Source of the DNA: JAANXG01 sp034520625
GTDB taxonomy: Bacteria; Pseudomonadota; Gammaproteobacteria; Arenicellales; JAANXG01
Assembly (NCBI GenBank): GCA_034520625.1
Contig: JAXHNI010000009.1
Location: 1-64,000 of the forward strand
Reading direction: 5' to 3'
Length of the DNA: 64,000 bases
Below are positions 53,747 through 62,777 of this stretch, one piece after another (the stretch's first letter is position 1; each line of letters begins with the position of its first letter). The translations under genes and the position numbers were made by a program. The notes under the pieces are model-generated. The model did no database searches and was not told the DNA's origin. It was given only the letters and a program-made list of their open reading frames with translations.

Positions 53747-54442
53747 ATGCGGATACTTGTAGTCGAGCAACACGATCAGCCTTCCATTGGCGTGGTGGGC
53801 GAGACGCTGGGTGAGCTCGGCGCAGCGATCCATACTGTATGGGGCGCCCGCGGCGAATCACCGCCGCGCAGTCATCGGAATTACGACGGCATCGTCGTGC
53901 TCGGCGGGTCGATGACGGCCCTGGACGACGAGGTGCGTCCCTACTTTCCCAAGCTTACGGACCTGATTCGCGATTTCGCCGAGTCCGCCAAGCCGGTGCT
54001 CGGCGTCTGCCTGGGGGCGCAGCTCGTGGCGCGCGCATTCGATGCCGATCTGCAGCTCGGCGGCGAGCTCGAGCTCGGGTTTCACACGGTTTCCCCGACG
54101 CCGGCCGCCGCGGACGACCCCGTGTTCCGCGAGCTGAACGAACCCTTGCCGTTGTTCCAGTGGCACACCGACCACTACGACCTGCCGCCGGGCGCCGAGT
54201 TGCTCGCCACCGGCGAGCGTTACCGCAACCAGGCGTTCCGAATCGGCCGGAACGTTTATGCCACCCAGTTCCATTTCGAGGTGACCGAGGCCATGGCCCA
54301 GAGCTGGATCGACCTCACCCCCGAGCTGGAGGATGAGGCGCCCGGCTGCCGCCACTGGCTGCCCACGCAGTTCGCCGAGCACGGCGCGGCGTCCATCGCC
54401 TTCTGCCGCGCGGTGACCCGGCGGTGGATCGAGCTGGGGTGA
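53747..54442 (+). CDS. Class I glutamine amidotransferase-like protein
   Basis: A 231-residue single-domain GATase: nucleophile Cys in PVLGVCLGAQLVARAF, and the His-Glu pair in ATQFHFEVTEAMAQ, so the Cys-His-Glu triad is complete. Proteins of this size resemble GuaA-like GATase1 enzymes of unknown substrate that occur alone. The start is the ATG at 53747; a longer frame from 53690 is possible but has no conservation. It converges with the M23 gene. Intact. Confidence 0.82.
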   Translation: MRILVVEQHDQPSIGVVGETLGELGAAIHTVWGARGESPPRSHRNYDGIVVLGGSMTALDDEVRPYFPKLTDLIRDFAESAKPVLGVCLGAQLVARAFDADLQLGGELELGFHTVSPTPAAADDPVFRELNEPLPLFQWHTDHYDLPPGAELLATGERYRNQAFRIGRNVYATQFHFEVTEAMAQSWIDLTPELEDEAPGCRHWLPTQFAEHGAASIAFCRAVTRRWIELG

Positions 54443-54493
54443 GGCGTGGTGACGGTTCTCCCCTGATCTCCAAGCTTGTGGGTCGGCCTCCGG

Positions 54494-55453
54494 TCACGGC
54501 ACGGATACCCGGATCCGGTCGTTGCGAACCGGGAAGCGGCCGTTGATGGTCAGGCCGAGCGGCTCGCCACCGAGGGGCGCCTCGTCGGGAAGGCCCCGCT
54601 GCGCGTGAACATGCAGATGCGGCTCCGAGCTGTTGCCCGAATTGCCCATCTCGGCAACCAGGGCGCCGGTTTCGACCCGGTCGCCCGGCGCGACCCGGAT
54701 GCTGCCGTTGCGCAGGTGCGCCAGGATCACATGGAAGCCTCCGCAGTCGATCGCCGCGTAGTTCCCGGCCATGTTCTCGCGGTCCATTTCGGGTACCCGC
54801 ATGTCCGGAAGGTCGTCCACCAACCTGGCGACGGTCCCTGAGCAGGGCGCCAGCACGGGCGCGCCGAATGTCTCGTAGCGTGCCGGGTCGGCGGGCCACA
54901 GGCCATCGACGTGCAAGCCCGCCGGGGTGATCCTGAAGATGTCCAGCGCCCTGCTCTGGCCCCGCCAGGGGCGGTACCGCTCCACGGAAGGATCGAGCGT
55001 GCGCAGGTGGATATTCACCATCTCGGTGGATCCGCCGTGCGCGACCAGGTAGCGACCGGGACCGAAGGGCGGGGCAATATCGACGATTGCACTGTCGGGC
55101 AGGCTCCGGCCCTTCAAGGCGAGGGCGCTCAGGTAGCTCCCCGCGAGCCCCAGGCCGACCACGGCAACGATCAGAGCCGTGTTGACCCACCCCTCTGACC
55201 ACAGCGTCGATGCCCTGACCCGGCGGGTCGCAAGGTGCCGGGCAATGATCAGTGCCAGGATCAGCCCGTAAACATAGGGGACCCAGTATGGCGGCATGGA
55301 CCATAATGCGGCAAGCCCGATGCCCAGCAGCACCGAGGCCACAGATAACAGCTGCAATCCATAGGCCAGAATACCCCCTGCGGGGAACAATGCGAGCCAT
55401 GCCAGCAGCGATACCGGAAGCAGAACTTGCGTGGCAATGACAAAAACAGGCAT
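54494..55453 (-). CDS. Membrane-anchored M23 (LytM-like) peptidase
   Basis: A 319-residue protein. The first 130 residues hold four or five hydrophobic segments (LLAWLALFPAGGILAYGLQL, PYVYGLILALIIARHLA, ALIVAVVGLGLAGSYLSA), then an M23 domain with GNYAAIDCGGFHVILAHLRN, VEMGNSGNSSEPHLHVHAQ-like HxH ligands (HLHVH) and upstream Gly-rich lobe. The HxxxD first ligand pair is not clear, so catalysis is less certain. It would cut peptidoglycan peptides in the periplasm. It ends 4 bp from the CPBP gene start side and likely shares its promoter. Intact. Confidence 0.75.
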   Translation of the reverse strand: MPVFVIATQVLLPVSLLAWLALFPAGGILAYGLQLLSVASVLLGIGLAALWSMPPYWVPYVYGLILALIIARHLATRRVRASTLWSEGWVNTALIVAVVGLGLAGSYLSALALKGRSLPDSAIVDIAPPFGPGRYLVAHGGSTEMVNIHLRTLDPSVERYRPWRGQSRALDIFRITPAGLHVDGLWPADPARYETFGAPVLAPCSGTVARLVDDLPDMRVPEMDRENMAGNYAAIDCGGFHVILAHLRNGSIRVAPGDRVETGALVAEMGNSGNSSEPHLHVHAQRGLPDEAPLGGEPLGLTINGRFPVRNDRIRVSVP

Positions 55454-55457
55454 CGAT

Positions 55458-56276
55458 TCAGCGCCCCTGGCGCCGCCAGATGAGGATGACGGCGATCGTC
55501 GCCAACGCGTAGCCCGAGAGCACGAAGGGATACATGCCGGCGGAAATCCCCAGCAGCTCGCCGGTGAAGTTCATCATGCCGTGAAACACGAGCACCGCGA
55601 GAATGCTGCGCCGGGTATGATTATAGACGTGAACGATGAGCAGGGTCGTGAGCACGATCATCGGCATCCACCAGGATAGCGCCGGGTTGAAGGTGGTATG
55701 GGCGTAGTAGCCCGGCAGCCAGACGAAGGGGGCGTGCCAGGCAGCCCAGAGCCCGCCGTTGATCAGGCCCGACACAGTGGCGTTGAACCGTTCCTGCAGC
55801 GCATCGAGGTAGACACCGCGAAGACCCACCTCTTCGACGGCCGGAAAGACAAAGGACAGAATCAGCAGGAACGCCAGATTGCCGGGCTCGGTGAACAGGC
55901 TCCAGGCGACATCGAGCGGCCTGTCGGTCACGTCCAGCATGACTGCCACCCCGGCCAGGACGAGATTGAAGACCAGCCAGAACGACAGAATGATGAGCCA
56001 CCATGACGCAGTGATGCGACGGACGTCGGTCAGCCGCCGCCACAAATCATGGAGCTGTCCCCTGCCGCCCGTCCATGCCGCCAGCACGACACCGGCGAGC
56101 AACGGGCTGGCACCGCCCACGAGAAAGAAAATGATATTGGGGGAAGACCAGACCGTCTCCCCGGATCCGAATATGGGGCTCCAGAAAACATAGGCCCAAC
56201 CGAGGTAAAGGAGCGGGAATCCCCACAGAATCTTCGATGTCCGCCGGCACCGGCAGTTGGTGGACGTGTCGCTCAT
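55458..56276 (-). CDS. CPBP-family intramembrane protease
   Basis: A 272-residue protein with eight or so membrane segments and the CPBP (Abi) motifs: PAVEEVGLRGVYLDAL (EExxxR), GLWAAWHAPFVWLPGY and VLVFHGMMN, the Glu-Glu-His-His site of Rce1-like proteases. Roles of bacterial members range from bacteriocin self-immunity to signal cleavage; here unknown. Transcribed before the M23 gene with a 4-bp gap, so they are one operon. Intact. Confidence 0.85.
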   Translation of the reverse strand: MSDTSTNCRCRRTSKILWGFPLLYLGWAYVFWSPIFGSGETVWSSPNIIFFLVGGASPLLAGVVLAAWTGGRGQLHDLWRRLTDVRRITASWWLIILSFWLVFNLVLAGVAVMLDVTDRPLDVAWSLFTEPGNLAFLLILSFVFPAVEEVGLRGVYLDALQERFNATVSGLINGGLWAAWHAPFVWLPGYYAHTTFNPALSWWMPMIVLTTLLIVHVYNHTRRSILAVLVFHGMMNFTGELLGISAGMYPFVLSGYALATIAVILIWRRQGR

Positions 56277-56287
56277 TTCAACAAAGC

Positions 56288-56335
56288 AGTAACGAGGGTA
56301 CGGAGAGGTGGGATACTAATCCCTCCGTGCGCCTT
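56288..56335. repeat. Family A palindromic repeat, diverged copy
   Basis: GAGGGTACGGAGAGGTGGGA and ATCCCTCCGTGCGCC are diverged arms, followed at 56352-56375 by CGCGTCCCCTTTTTCG. It lies in the divergent region between the CPBP and SbcD-like genes. Confidence 0.6.
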
Positions 56336-56412
56336 ATTCCCGGCTTTTTCCGCGCGTCCCCTTTTTCGTTTTCGCAGCGGTTACAATCTCCGTCGGTCAT
56401 GGGAAGCACGCG

Positions 56413-57555
56413 ATGAGCATCAGGCTGATTCACACTTCGGACTGGCAGATCGGCAAGGTTTTCCGTTTTGTCGACAATGCCACCATGGGGCTGCTGCAGG
56501 AGGCGCGCCTGCGGGCGGTCACGCGGCTCGGGGAGCTGGCGGTTGAGCACGGCGCCCGGCACGTCCTGGTGGCCGGCGATATCTATGACATGGAGGCCCT
56601 GTCGCCCCGCTCGCTCAACCAGCCACTGGAACGGATGCGCAACTTCTCCGAGGTCCACTGGCACCTGCTGCCCGGCAACCACGACCCCCACCGGCCGAAC
56701 GGGCTGTGGGACCAGCTGCTGCGCAAGGGTGTGCCGGACAACGTCCATGTATATGTCACGCCGGAGCCCGCGACCCTGGAAGCCGATACGGCGGCGCTGC
56801 TGCCGGCACCGCTGTATCACCGCCGCACTCTCGACGACCCGACCGCGTGGATGGATGAAGCGGACCTGCCGGCCGGCGTCATCCGAATCGGCGTCGCCCA
56901 CGGCACCGTGACCGGGTTCGGCTCCGAGGGCAGCGATGTCATGAACCACATCGCGCCCGACCGCCCGGCTCGGGCCGGCCTAGCCTACCTGGCACTGGGA
57001 GACTGGCACGGCCAGAAACGGATCGGCGACCGCTGCTGGTACAGCGGCACCCCCGAGACGGACGCCTTCGATGTCATCGGCGGAGGCCAGGCGCTGCTGG
57101 TGGAGATCGCGGACGCGGATACGCCGCCCGCGGTGACGCCGCTGGCGACCGGCCATTACACCTGGACGACCCTGTCCGAGCAGATCAACGGCCGCGAGGA
57201 TATCGACTTCCTGGCCGCAAAGCTGCGGGGGCTCGGGGAAGCGCTGGACCGGGTGCTGGTGCGCCTGGTCGTGGAGGGCGCCGTGTCGCTGGCCGACCGT
57301 CAGTACTTCGAGGAACAGATCGTCGAAGGCGTATCCGCGGCGTTGTGCTTCATGCGGGTCGACGATCGCCAGTTGTTCGCGCAGCCGTCGGCGGAGGATC
57401 TCGACCGGATCGATCACGGCGGCTTCGTACGCACCGCCGCGGAAGGATTGAAGCGGCAATCCGCCGAAGGCGGGGAAGCCGAACGCGGGATCGCCGCCGA
57501 GGCGCTGCAGCGTCTGTACGTCGAGCATATGAAGCTACAGGGCGGCCAACGATGA
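56413..57555 (+). CDS. SbcD/Mre11-like (YhaO-like) nuclease
   Basis: A 380-residue metallophosphoesterase: LIHTSDWQIGK (motif I, Asp and a Gln in place of the usual His), VLVAGDIYD (II), LLPGNHD (III), GVAHGTV and LALGDWHGQKRI (IV-V). The Gln in DWQIGK is also seen in YhaO-type proteins. With the SMC-like partner it should form a complex that trims DNA ends. The stop overlaps the partner's start by 4 bp (ATGA). Intact. Confidence 0.85.
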   Translation: MSIRLIHTSDWQIGKVFRFVDNATMGLLQEARLRAVTRLGELAVEHGARHVLVAGDIYDMEALSPRSLNQPLERMRNFSEVHWHLLPGNHDPHRPNGLWDQLLRKGVPDNVHVYVTPEPATLEADTAALLPAPLYHRRTLDDPTAWMDEADLPAGVIRIGVAHGTVTGFGSEGSDVMNHIAPDRPARAGLAYLALGDWHGQKRIGDRCWYSGTPETDAFDVIGGGQALLVEIADADTPPAVTPLATGHYTWTTLSEQINGREDIDFLAAKLRGLGEALDRVLVRLVVEGAVSLADRQYFEEQIVEGVSAALCFMRVDDRQLFAQPSAEDLDRIDHGGFVRTAAEGLKRQSAEGGEAERGIAAEALQRLYVEHMKLQGGQR

Positions 57556-60260
57556 AGCTGCGCGCCCTGGCCCTCAACCAGTTCAAGAAGTTCACCACCC
57601 CGATGCGCCTTGACGGCATCGCCGACGGCCTCAATGTCGTGGTCGGACCCAACGAGATGGGCAAGTCGACCCTGCTCGACGCCCTGCGCGCGGCGCTGTT
57701 CGAAAAGCACACCTCTAAGGCCCAGCCCATCACCGCCCTGCAGAACGACCGCAACCAGGCCGCGCCGGTGGTCGAGCTCACCTTCGAGCTCGATAACGGA
57801 GAGTATCGAATCGCCAAGCGCTTCATCAAAAAACCCTACGCCCGCCTGCACTACCCCGACGGCCGCACGCTGGAGAGCGACGCCGCCGAGGACGCGCTGC
57901 GCAATCTTCTGGACGTCGAAGAGCCGGGCAGGAAGGGCGCGCAGGCGGACACCCTCGGCATGTGGAACGTGCTCTGGGTGCAGCAAGGCGAGTCCTTCGG
58001 GGCGCTCAAGCTCCCGGAAAGCGCCCGCTCCAGCCTGCACGGCGCCCTGGAAGCCGAGGTCGGCGCCGTCCTGGGCGGCCGGCGCGGGCGGGCGCTGCCG
58101 CAGGCGATCGAACGGCAGCTCGGCGATCTGGTGACCAGCACCGGCAAGCCGCGCGGCGCCTACAAGGAACTGCTCGATGACATCGAGGAGCTCAATGCGA
58201 AACTCGAAACGCTGCGCACCCGCCGGCAGGAGTTGTCCCGAACGCTCGAGGATCTCGAGGAGGCACAGGAGACGCTGAAGCGACTGGCCGCGGGCGAGCG
58301 CGACCGGTCGGACCAGGCCGACCTGGACACCGCGCGCCAGAGGCAGCGCGCGCTCCGCGAGCTCGAATCCCGCATCGAGGCCGCGGCCAGCGAGCTCGAA
58401 CTGAGGAAACGCAATCTCGAGCGCGCCGAGCAGACGCAGGCGGAACGAAGCCGGCTGAAAGAAGCGATCGCGTCGGAACAACAGGCCGTCGAGGCCGCCC
58501 GCGCGCGGCTGGAAGAGGCGCGCCGCCAGGAGACCGAAGCGCGGTCCCGGCTCGACGAGCTGCGGGCCGGAGTTCAGGAAGCCGAGACTGCCGTCACCCG
58601 CGCCGACGAGGTGGTCTCCCGGGAGCGCCGCACGCTGGCAGCCGTGGAACGCCAGGCGCGGATACAGCAGCTCGAGGCCAGGCACGACAAGGCGCGGGCC
58701 GCCGAGACCCGCGAGCGCGAAGCCCGGCGGTCCGCGGCTGCCATCCTGGTCACCGAGGAGAGCTTGAAGGCGATCCGCGGCGCCGCGAACGAGCTGGAAG
58801 CCGTCACCAACCGTCTGACCGCGGCCGCCACCCGCATCGGCTTCGACATGACCGGCGAGGGCCTGGACGGCATCGAGGTCGATGGCGAGCCGCTGTCCGC
58901 CGACCGGCGATCGGTGCAGGCGGTGGAGTCGACCACCATCGCCATTCCGGGCCGGGGGCGGATCATGGTTGAGCCGGCCATCAAGGATCGTGATGAATTG
59001 GTCCGCACACAGCAGGAAGCCCGGGCAGCGCTGAAGGAGCGTCTGGAAACAGCCGGCGCCGCGAGTGTCCAGGATGCCGAGGACCAGCATGCTCAGCGGG
59101 CGAAGGCGTTGCAGGATGCGGAGCTGGCCCGCCAGGAGAGCGCGCTGCACGCCCCCGCCACGGACGAGTGTCAGGCAGGGGCCCAGGCCCTGGGTGACCA
59201 CATCGGCAGTCAGCATCAGATCCTGGCGCGGGAGATGGCCGAGCTCGGCATCGAGACACTGCCCGCGCCGCGGGAGGCCGAGGAAGCATTCCGGGCGGCG
59301 CAGGAACAGGCGGAGGCGGCGCGGCGCGCCCTGGATACCGCCCGCGCCGAGCTGTCCGGGCCGCAGGACTCACTGAGCCGGGTGCAGGCGGAGCTGGGGA
59401 CGGTCCAGGGGCGCTTCGAGGACGGCCAGGCGCGGCTCGACAAGCTGCGCAGGGAGCTGGCGGAGGCCGAAACGGCGAGCCCGGACGATGCGCTTCGCGA
59501 CACGGTGAATACCGCAAAGGCGGCGCTGTCGGAGCAGGAAGGCATCGTGGCCGGTCTGCAGGGGCAGCGCTCGGAAGAAACCCTTGAACAAATCGAGACC
59601 CGCATCGAGCGTCTCGAGAAGGCGATCCATGACAGGCAGGACAAGCGAAAGAATCTCGAAATACGGATCAGCGGCCTCAAGTCCCGGATCGAGGCGTTCG
59701 AGGGGACCGGTCTGGACGAGGAGATCGAGCGCAGGGAGCGCGATCTCGACCAGGCGCAGGAGCGGCACCGGCGCGTCGAACGCGAAGTGCGGGTGCTGGA
59801 CCTGCTGCTGAGCACCCTGCAGGCCGCCGAGCGGGAGGCGAAGGAGAAGTACCTGTCGCCGGTTCTGAACCGCGTCCGGCCGTACCTGCAGTTCCTGTTC
59901 CCCGGCGCGGATATCCGTATCGACGAGGATCTGCACATCACCGGCGTGGTGCGGGACGACGGCCACGAGGAGGCTTTTCATCACTTGAGCATGGGGACCC
60001 AGGAGCAGATCGCTGTGCTGGTCCGGCTCGCCTTCGCGGAGATGCTCATCGAGCAGGGCCACCCCGCCACGGTGGTCCTGGACGACGCCCTGGTGTTCTC
60101 GGACGACCGCCGCATCGCGAGCATGTTCGACATCCTCACCATGGCTGCCCGCAATGTCCAGATCATCATCCTCACCTGCCGCGAGCAGCTCTTCGAGGAT
60201 CTCGGCGGCCGCTCGCTGTCGCTGCAGGCAGCCGACAGCGAAACCCTCGTCTCCGCGTAG
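57552..60260 (+). CDS. SbcC/Rad50-like (YhaN-like) SMC ATPase
   Basis: A 902-residue protein: Walker A VVVGPNEMGKSTLLDALRAA (residues 31-50), Q-loop region WNVLWVQQGESFG, a long coiled coil at about residues 185-790 rich in Glu, Arg and Ala, signature HHLSMGTQEQIAVLVRL and Walker B VVLDDALVFSDDRRI. No CxxC zinc hook is visible in the middle of the coiled coil, unlike SbcC/Rad50; that fits the YhaN branch. ATG overlaps the nuclease stop. Family B repeat starts 5 bp after the stop. Intact. Confidence 0.85.
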   Translation: MKLRALALNQFKKFTTPMRLDGIADGLNVVVGPNEMGKSTLLDALRAALFEKHTSKAQPITALQNDRNQAAPVVELTFELDNGEYRIAKRFIKKPYARLHYPDGRTLESDAAEDALRNLLDVEEPGRKGAQADTLGMWNVLWVQQGESFGALKLPESARSSLHGALEAEVGAVLGGRRGRALPQAIERQLGDLVTSTGKPRGAYKELLDDIEELNAKLETLRTRRQELSRTLEDLEEAQETLKRLAAGERDRSDQADLDTARQRQRALRELESRIEAAASELELRKRNLERAEQTQAERSRLKEAIASEQQAVEAARARLEEARRQETEARSRLDELRAGVQEAETAVTRADEVVSRERRTLAAVERQARIQQLEARHDKARAAETREREARRSAAAILVTEESLKAIRGAANELEAVTNRLTAAATRIGFDMTGEGLDGIEVDGEPLSADRRSVQAVESTTIAIPGRGRIMVEPAIKDRDELVRTQQEARAALKERLETAGAASVQDAEDQHAQRAKALQDAELARQESALHAPATDECQAGAQALGDHIGSQHQILAREMAELGIETLPAPREAEEAFRAAQEQAEAARRALDTARAELSGPQDSLSRVQAELGTVQGRFEDGQARLDKLRRELAEAETASPDDALRDTVNTAKAALSEQEGIVAGLQGQRSEETLEQIETRIERLEKAIHDRQDKRKNLEIRISGLKSRIEAFEGTGLDEEIERRERDLDQAQERHRRVEREVRVLDLLLSTLQAAEREAKEKYLSPVLNRVRPYLQFLFPGADIRIDEDLHITGVVRDDGHEEAFHHLSMGTQEQIAVLVRLAFAEMLIEQGHPATVVLDDALVFSDDRRIASMFDILTMAARNVQIIILTCREQLFEDLGGRSLSLQAADSETLVSA

Positions 60261-60265
60261 CCAAG

Positions 60266-60350
60266 TCAATGGGGTCAGACTCGATTGATCTCCGCTGCGG
60301 GATCTCGGATCAAACTAGGTGGAGATCAATCGAGTCTGACCCCATTGATC
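60266..60350. repeat. Family B palindromic repeat
   Basis: TCAATGGGGTCAGACTCGAT (and TGATC) and its reverse complement flank a 35-base spacer with its own GGATC symmetry. It follows the SMC-like gene by 5 bp and precedes the DUF454 gene by 13 bp. Confidence 0.85.
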
Positions 60351-60363
60351 CAGTTGCGGTTTG

Positions 60364-60723
60364 ATGCGCTGTTTGTGGATCAGTCTGGGCCTGGTCTGTC
60401 TCGGAATCGGGGCTGCAGGCGCCGTATTGCCGCTGATTCCCACCACCCCGCTGCTGTTGCTGGCCGCTTTCTGCTTCGCGCGCTCGTCGCGGCGGCTGCA
60501 CGACTGGCTGATAACCCACCCGAGGCTGGGCCCGCCGATTGACGACTGGAAGCGGGACCGCGCCATCCGCCGTCCCGCGAAGTGGCTGGCGACCGTGTCT
60601 GTAGCCGCCGCACTGGGCACGTCCCTGCTGATCGGCGTCGGCGCCATGATCCTCGCCCTGCAGACCGCGGCGCTGCTAGTGGTGCTGGCGTTCATCTGGA
60701 CCCGCCCGGAGCCCGGGGATTGA
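60364..60723 (+). CDS. DUF454 (YbaN-like) inner-membrane protein
   Basis: A 119-residue protein: WISLGLVCLGIGAAGAVLPL, IPTTPLLLLAAFCFARSSRR, then DWLITHPRLGPPIDDW and two C-terminal hydrophobic segments. This is the DUF454/YbaN signature (LPxxPTTPFLLLAAxCFARSS). Function unknown; often found near recombination genes. The ATG at 60364 follows a TTG at 60361 that is less likely. Intact. Confidence 0.85.
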   Translation: MRCLWISLGLVCLGIGAAGAVLPLIPTTPLLLLAAFCFARSSRRLHDWLITHPRLGPPIDDWKRDRAIRRPAKWLATVSVAAALGTSLLIGVGAMILALQTAALLVVLAFIWTRPEPGD

Positions 60724-60891
60724 AAACGGGGTCGGACCGCGCCCAAGCCCGTGCCGTTCCGTCCCGAATTACGTTCCGACTCCGCATCCGGGCTGCCCCG
60801 CCAAGAGAACTGTTCCGGCCATGAGCTCTGCTTGCGCTCGAGCCGCTCCCGCTTCAAAATGGACTGATCGTTCTATCTAGGTTGACGGGTC
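60724..60891. other. Intergenic region upstream of the TetR gene
   Basis: It opens with GAAAACGGGGTCGGACCGCG, a weak relative of the family C hairpin, and otherwise holds only the presumed TetR/MFS promoter (ACTGATCG and CTAGGTTGACGGGTCATG at its end). Nothing else recognised. Confidence 0.4.
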
Positions 60892-61458
60892 ATGAACCCC
60901 TCCAAGCGCGAAACCGTCCTGGATACGGCGGAGCACCTCTTCTACGAAGAAGGCTTCCATGCGACCGGCATCGACCGCGTGGTGGCCGAGGCCGGCGTGG
61001 CGCGTATGACTCTGTACAACCATTTCCCGTCGAAGGAAGCTTTGGTGGAGTCGGTGCTGGAGCGTCGCTACCGGCGCTACCTGGACGACCTGCACGACGC
61101 CGTAGCGGGACGCGGCAACGATTCTGCCGTGGCAGCAATGGCCGAACGCCACAACGAATGGCTGCGGACCCGCTCCCGCAGCGGCTGTATCCTGTTGAAG
61201 GCCATCGGCGAGTTCCAACGGCATCGGCCCGCGCTCGCCGAGCGCGGCCGTGAACTGAAGCGCGAGTTGCTGACGCTGATCAGCGAGGCGCTGTCGATTG
61301 ATGGCTACCACCGTGATGAGGCGCTCGCCGAACGGGTCATGATGATTCTCGAGGGCGCCAACGCGCTGGCCCCCGTGCTGGGCTCCGAAAGGGTCGTGGT
61401 GCAGGTCGAGTCAATGCTCGCTTCCGTGCTCGGCAGCACCGCCGAGCGCTCATCGTGA
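60892..61458 (+). CDS. TetR-family transcriptional regulator
   Basis: A 188-residue repressor. The HTH is clear: RETVLDTAEHLFYEEGFHAT, GIDRVVAEAGVARMTLYNHF then PSKEALVESVLERR. The ligand domain is of the TetR_C type (GCILLKAIGEFQRHRPALAE). Its stop overlaps the MFS start (GTGA), so it controls its own transporter. Probably senses a small toxic molecule. Intact. Confidence 0.9.
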   Translation: MNPSKRETVLDTAEHLFYEEGFHATGIDRVVAEAGVARMTLYNHFPSKEALVESVLERRYRRYLDDLHDAVAGRGNDSAVAAMAERHNEWLRTRSRSGCILLKAIGEFQRHRPALAERGRELKRELLTLISEALSIDGYHRDEALAERVMMILEGANALAPVLGSERVVVQVESMLASVLGSTAERSS

Positions 61459-62723
61459 AGCCGCTGGCGGCAACCGGCTTCGCCGCGCTCGGGGCGGCGC
61501 TGATCGCGATCGCCTACGGCCTAGCGCGGTTCGCGTTCGGCTTGTTCGTACCACCGATCCGGGCCGAGCTGGGACTGTCTCCGGACGTGATCGGAATCGT
61601 CGGCTCACTCGCGTTCGTGAGCTTCATCCTGGCCAGCGTGGTCGCCCCGTTGATTGCAGACCGCCTCGGCGCCCGAAACGCCGCCGTTCTGGCGGGCGGC
61701 TTCGCCCTGGCCGGGCTGGTGCTCATCAGCCAGGCGCACGACGCGACCATGCTAGGCGGCGGCGTATTCGCCTGCGGACTCTGCACCGGCATGATGATGC
61801 CGGCTCTGTCCTCGGCGGTGCAGTCGGTGGTCTCGCCCGGACTACAGGACCGGGTGAACGCAGTGATGAATGCCGGTACCAGCGTCGGTGTCTTCCTGTC
61901 CGTACCGGCGGTGCTGTTTCTCGCCGGCGCCTGGCGTTCGGCCTACCTCTCGTTCGCGCTACTCGCCGCCATCGGTATGGTCGCCGCCTGGCTGTTCATC
62001 CCGTCCGCATCACGCGTGACCGAAGATCAGCCGTCCCTGTTGCGGATCACGCCTCGACAATGGGGCCGGCTGGCGCGGCTGTGCGGCTTCGGGTTAGGCA
62101 TGGGCCTGATCAGTTCCGCGTACTGGGTGTTCGCCCCCGACCTGGTCGTGGACATTGGCGGACTGCCGCCGCACCTGACCGGGTGGCTCTGGCTGGCGGT
62201 GGGCATTGCCGGGCTGGCGGGCGCCGCGGCGAGTGACATGGCGGCGCGCAACGGCGCCGCCATGACCCAGACCGTCGCCTGGATCGCCCTTTGCGCGAGT
62301 CTCGCCCTGATCGCCGCGAGTCCTTCGCAGCTGCCGACGGCGCTGGTTTCCGCCTCGGTGTTCGGTGTCGCCTACATGACCCTGACAGGCCTCTACCTTG
62401 TCACCGGGATCCGCCTGCTGCCCGACCGTCCCTCGGTGGGACCCGTGCTGCCGTTCCTCTCCATCGCGATCGGCCAGGCCATCGGTTCGCCCCTGGCGGG
62501 CTTGCTTATCCGGCAGGTGGGCTATGCCGATGCATTCGCCGGCATCGCCGCCGCAGGGCTGGTGCTGGCGTTATTCTCACCCCTTTTCCCGGCAAATTGG
62601 ACCAGCGATGCCCCGCCCACTTCATCCGGGCCGGCTCTCGAAGACACAGATGGAGAACCGCCGGTGAACGATCCGACCACCGGCCAGCAGGGCTACGGCC
62701 CGCAGACCAGCGAGTCACCCTGA
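61455..62723 (+). CDS. MFS transporter regulated by the adjacent TetR protein
   Basis: A 422-residue, 12-segment major-facilitator protein (AIAYGLARFAFGLFVPPIRA, ADRLGARNAAVLAGG, and the second half GMGLISSAYWVFAPDLVVDI). The GTG start at 61455 overlaps the repressor's stop. It looks like the YbfB/CynX-like branch with arginine in segment 1. Export of a drug or organic anion is likely. C-terminal tail is soluble and Pro/Thr-rich. Intact. Confidence 0.88.
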   Translation: MKPLAATGFAALGAALIAIAYGLARFAFGLFVPPIRAELGLSPDVIGIVGSLAFVSFILASVVAPLIADRLGARNAAVLAGGFALAGLVLISQAHDATMLGGGVFACGLCTGMMMPALSSAVQSVVSPGLQDRVNAVMNAGTSVGVFLSVPAVLFLAGAWRSAYLSFALLAAIGMVAAWLFIPSASRVTEDQPSLLRITPRQWGRLARLCGFGLGMGLISSAYWVFAPDLVVDIGGLPPHLTGWLWLAVGIAGLAGAAASDMAARNGAAMTQTVAWIALCASLALIAASPSQLPTALVSASVFGVAYMTLTGLYLVTGIRLLPDRPSVGPVLPFLSIAIGQAIGSPLAGLLIRQVGYADAFAGIAAAGLVLALFSPLFPANWTSDAPPTSSGPALEDTDGEPPVNDPTTGQQGYGPQTSESP

Positions 62724-62777
62724 TTCGATGCCTCACCTCGCTAAGGGGGCAGCGAGACACAACGAAAGACGCGAACA

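Noticed and set aside
57414..59216. A 600-residue open frame on the minus strand
   Set aside because: Antisense to the coiled coil of the SMC-like gene; no motifs.
40651..60350. Family B copies read as CRISPR repeats
   Set aside because: Copies are kilobases apart, are themselves palindromes and have no spacers.
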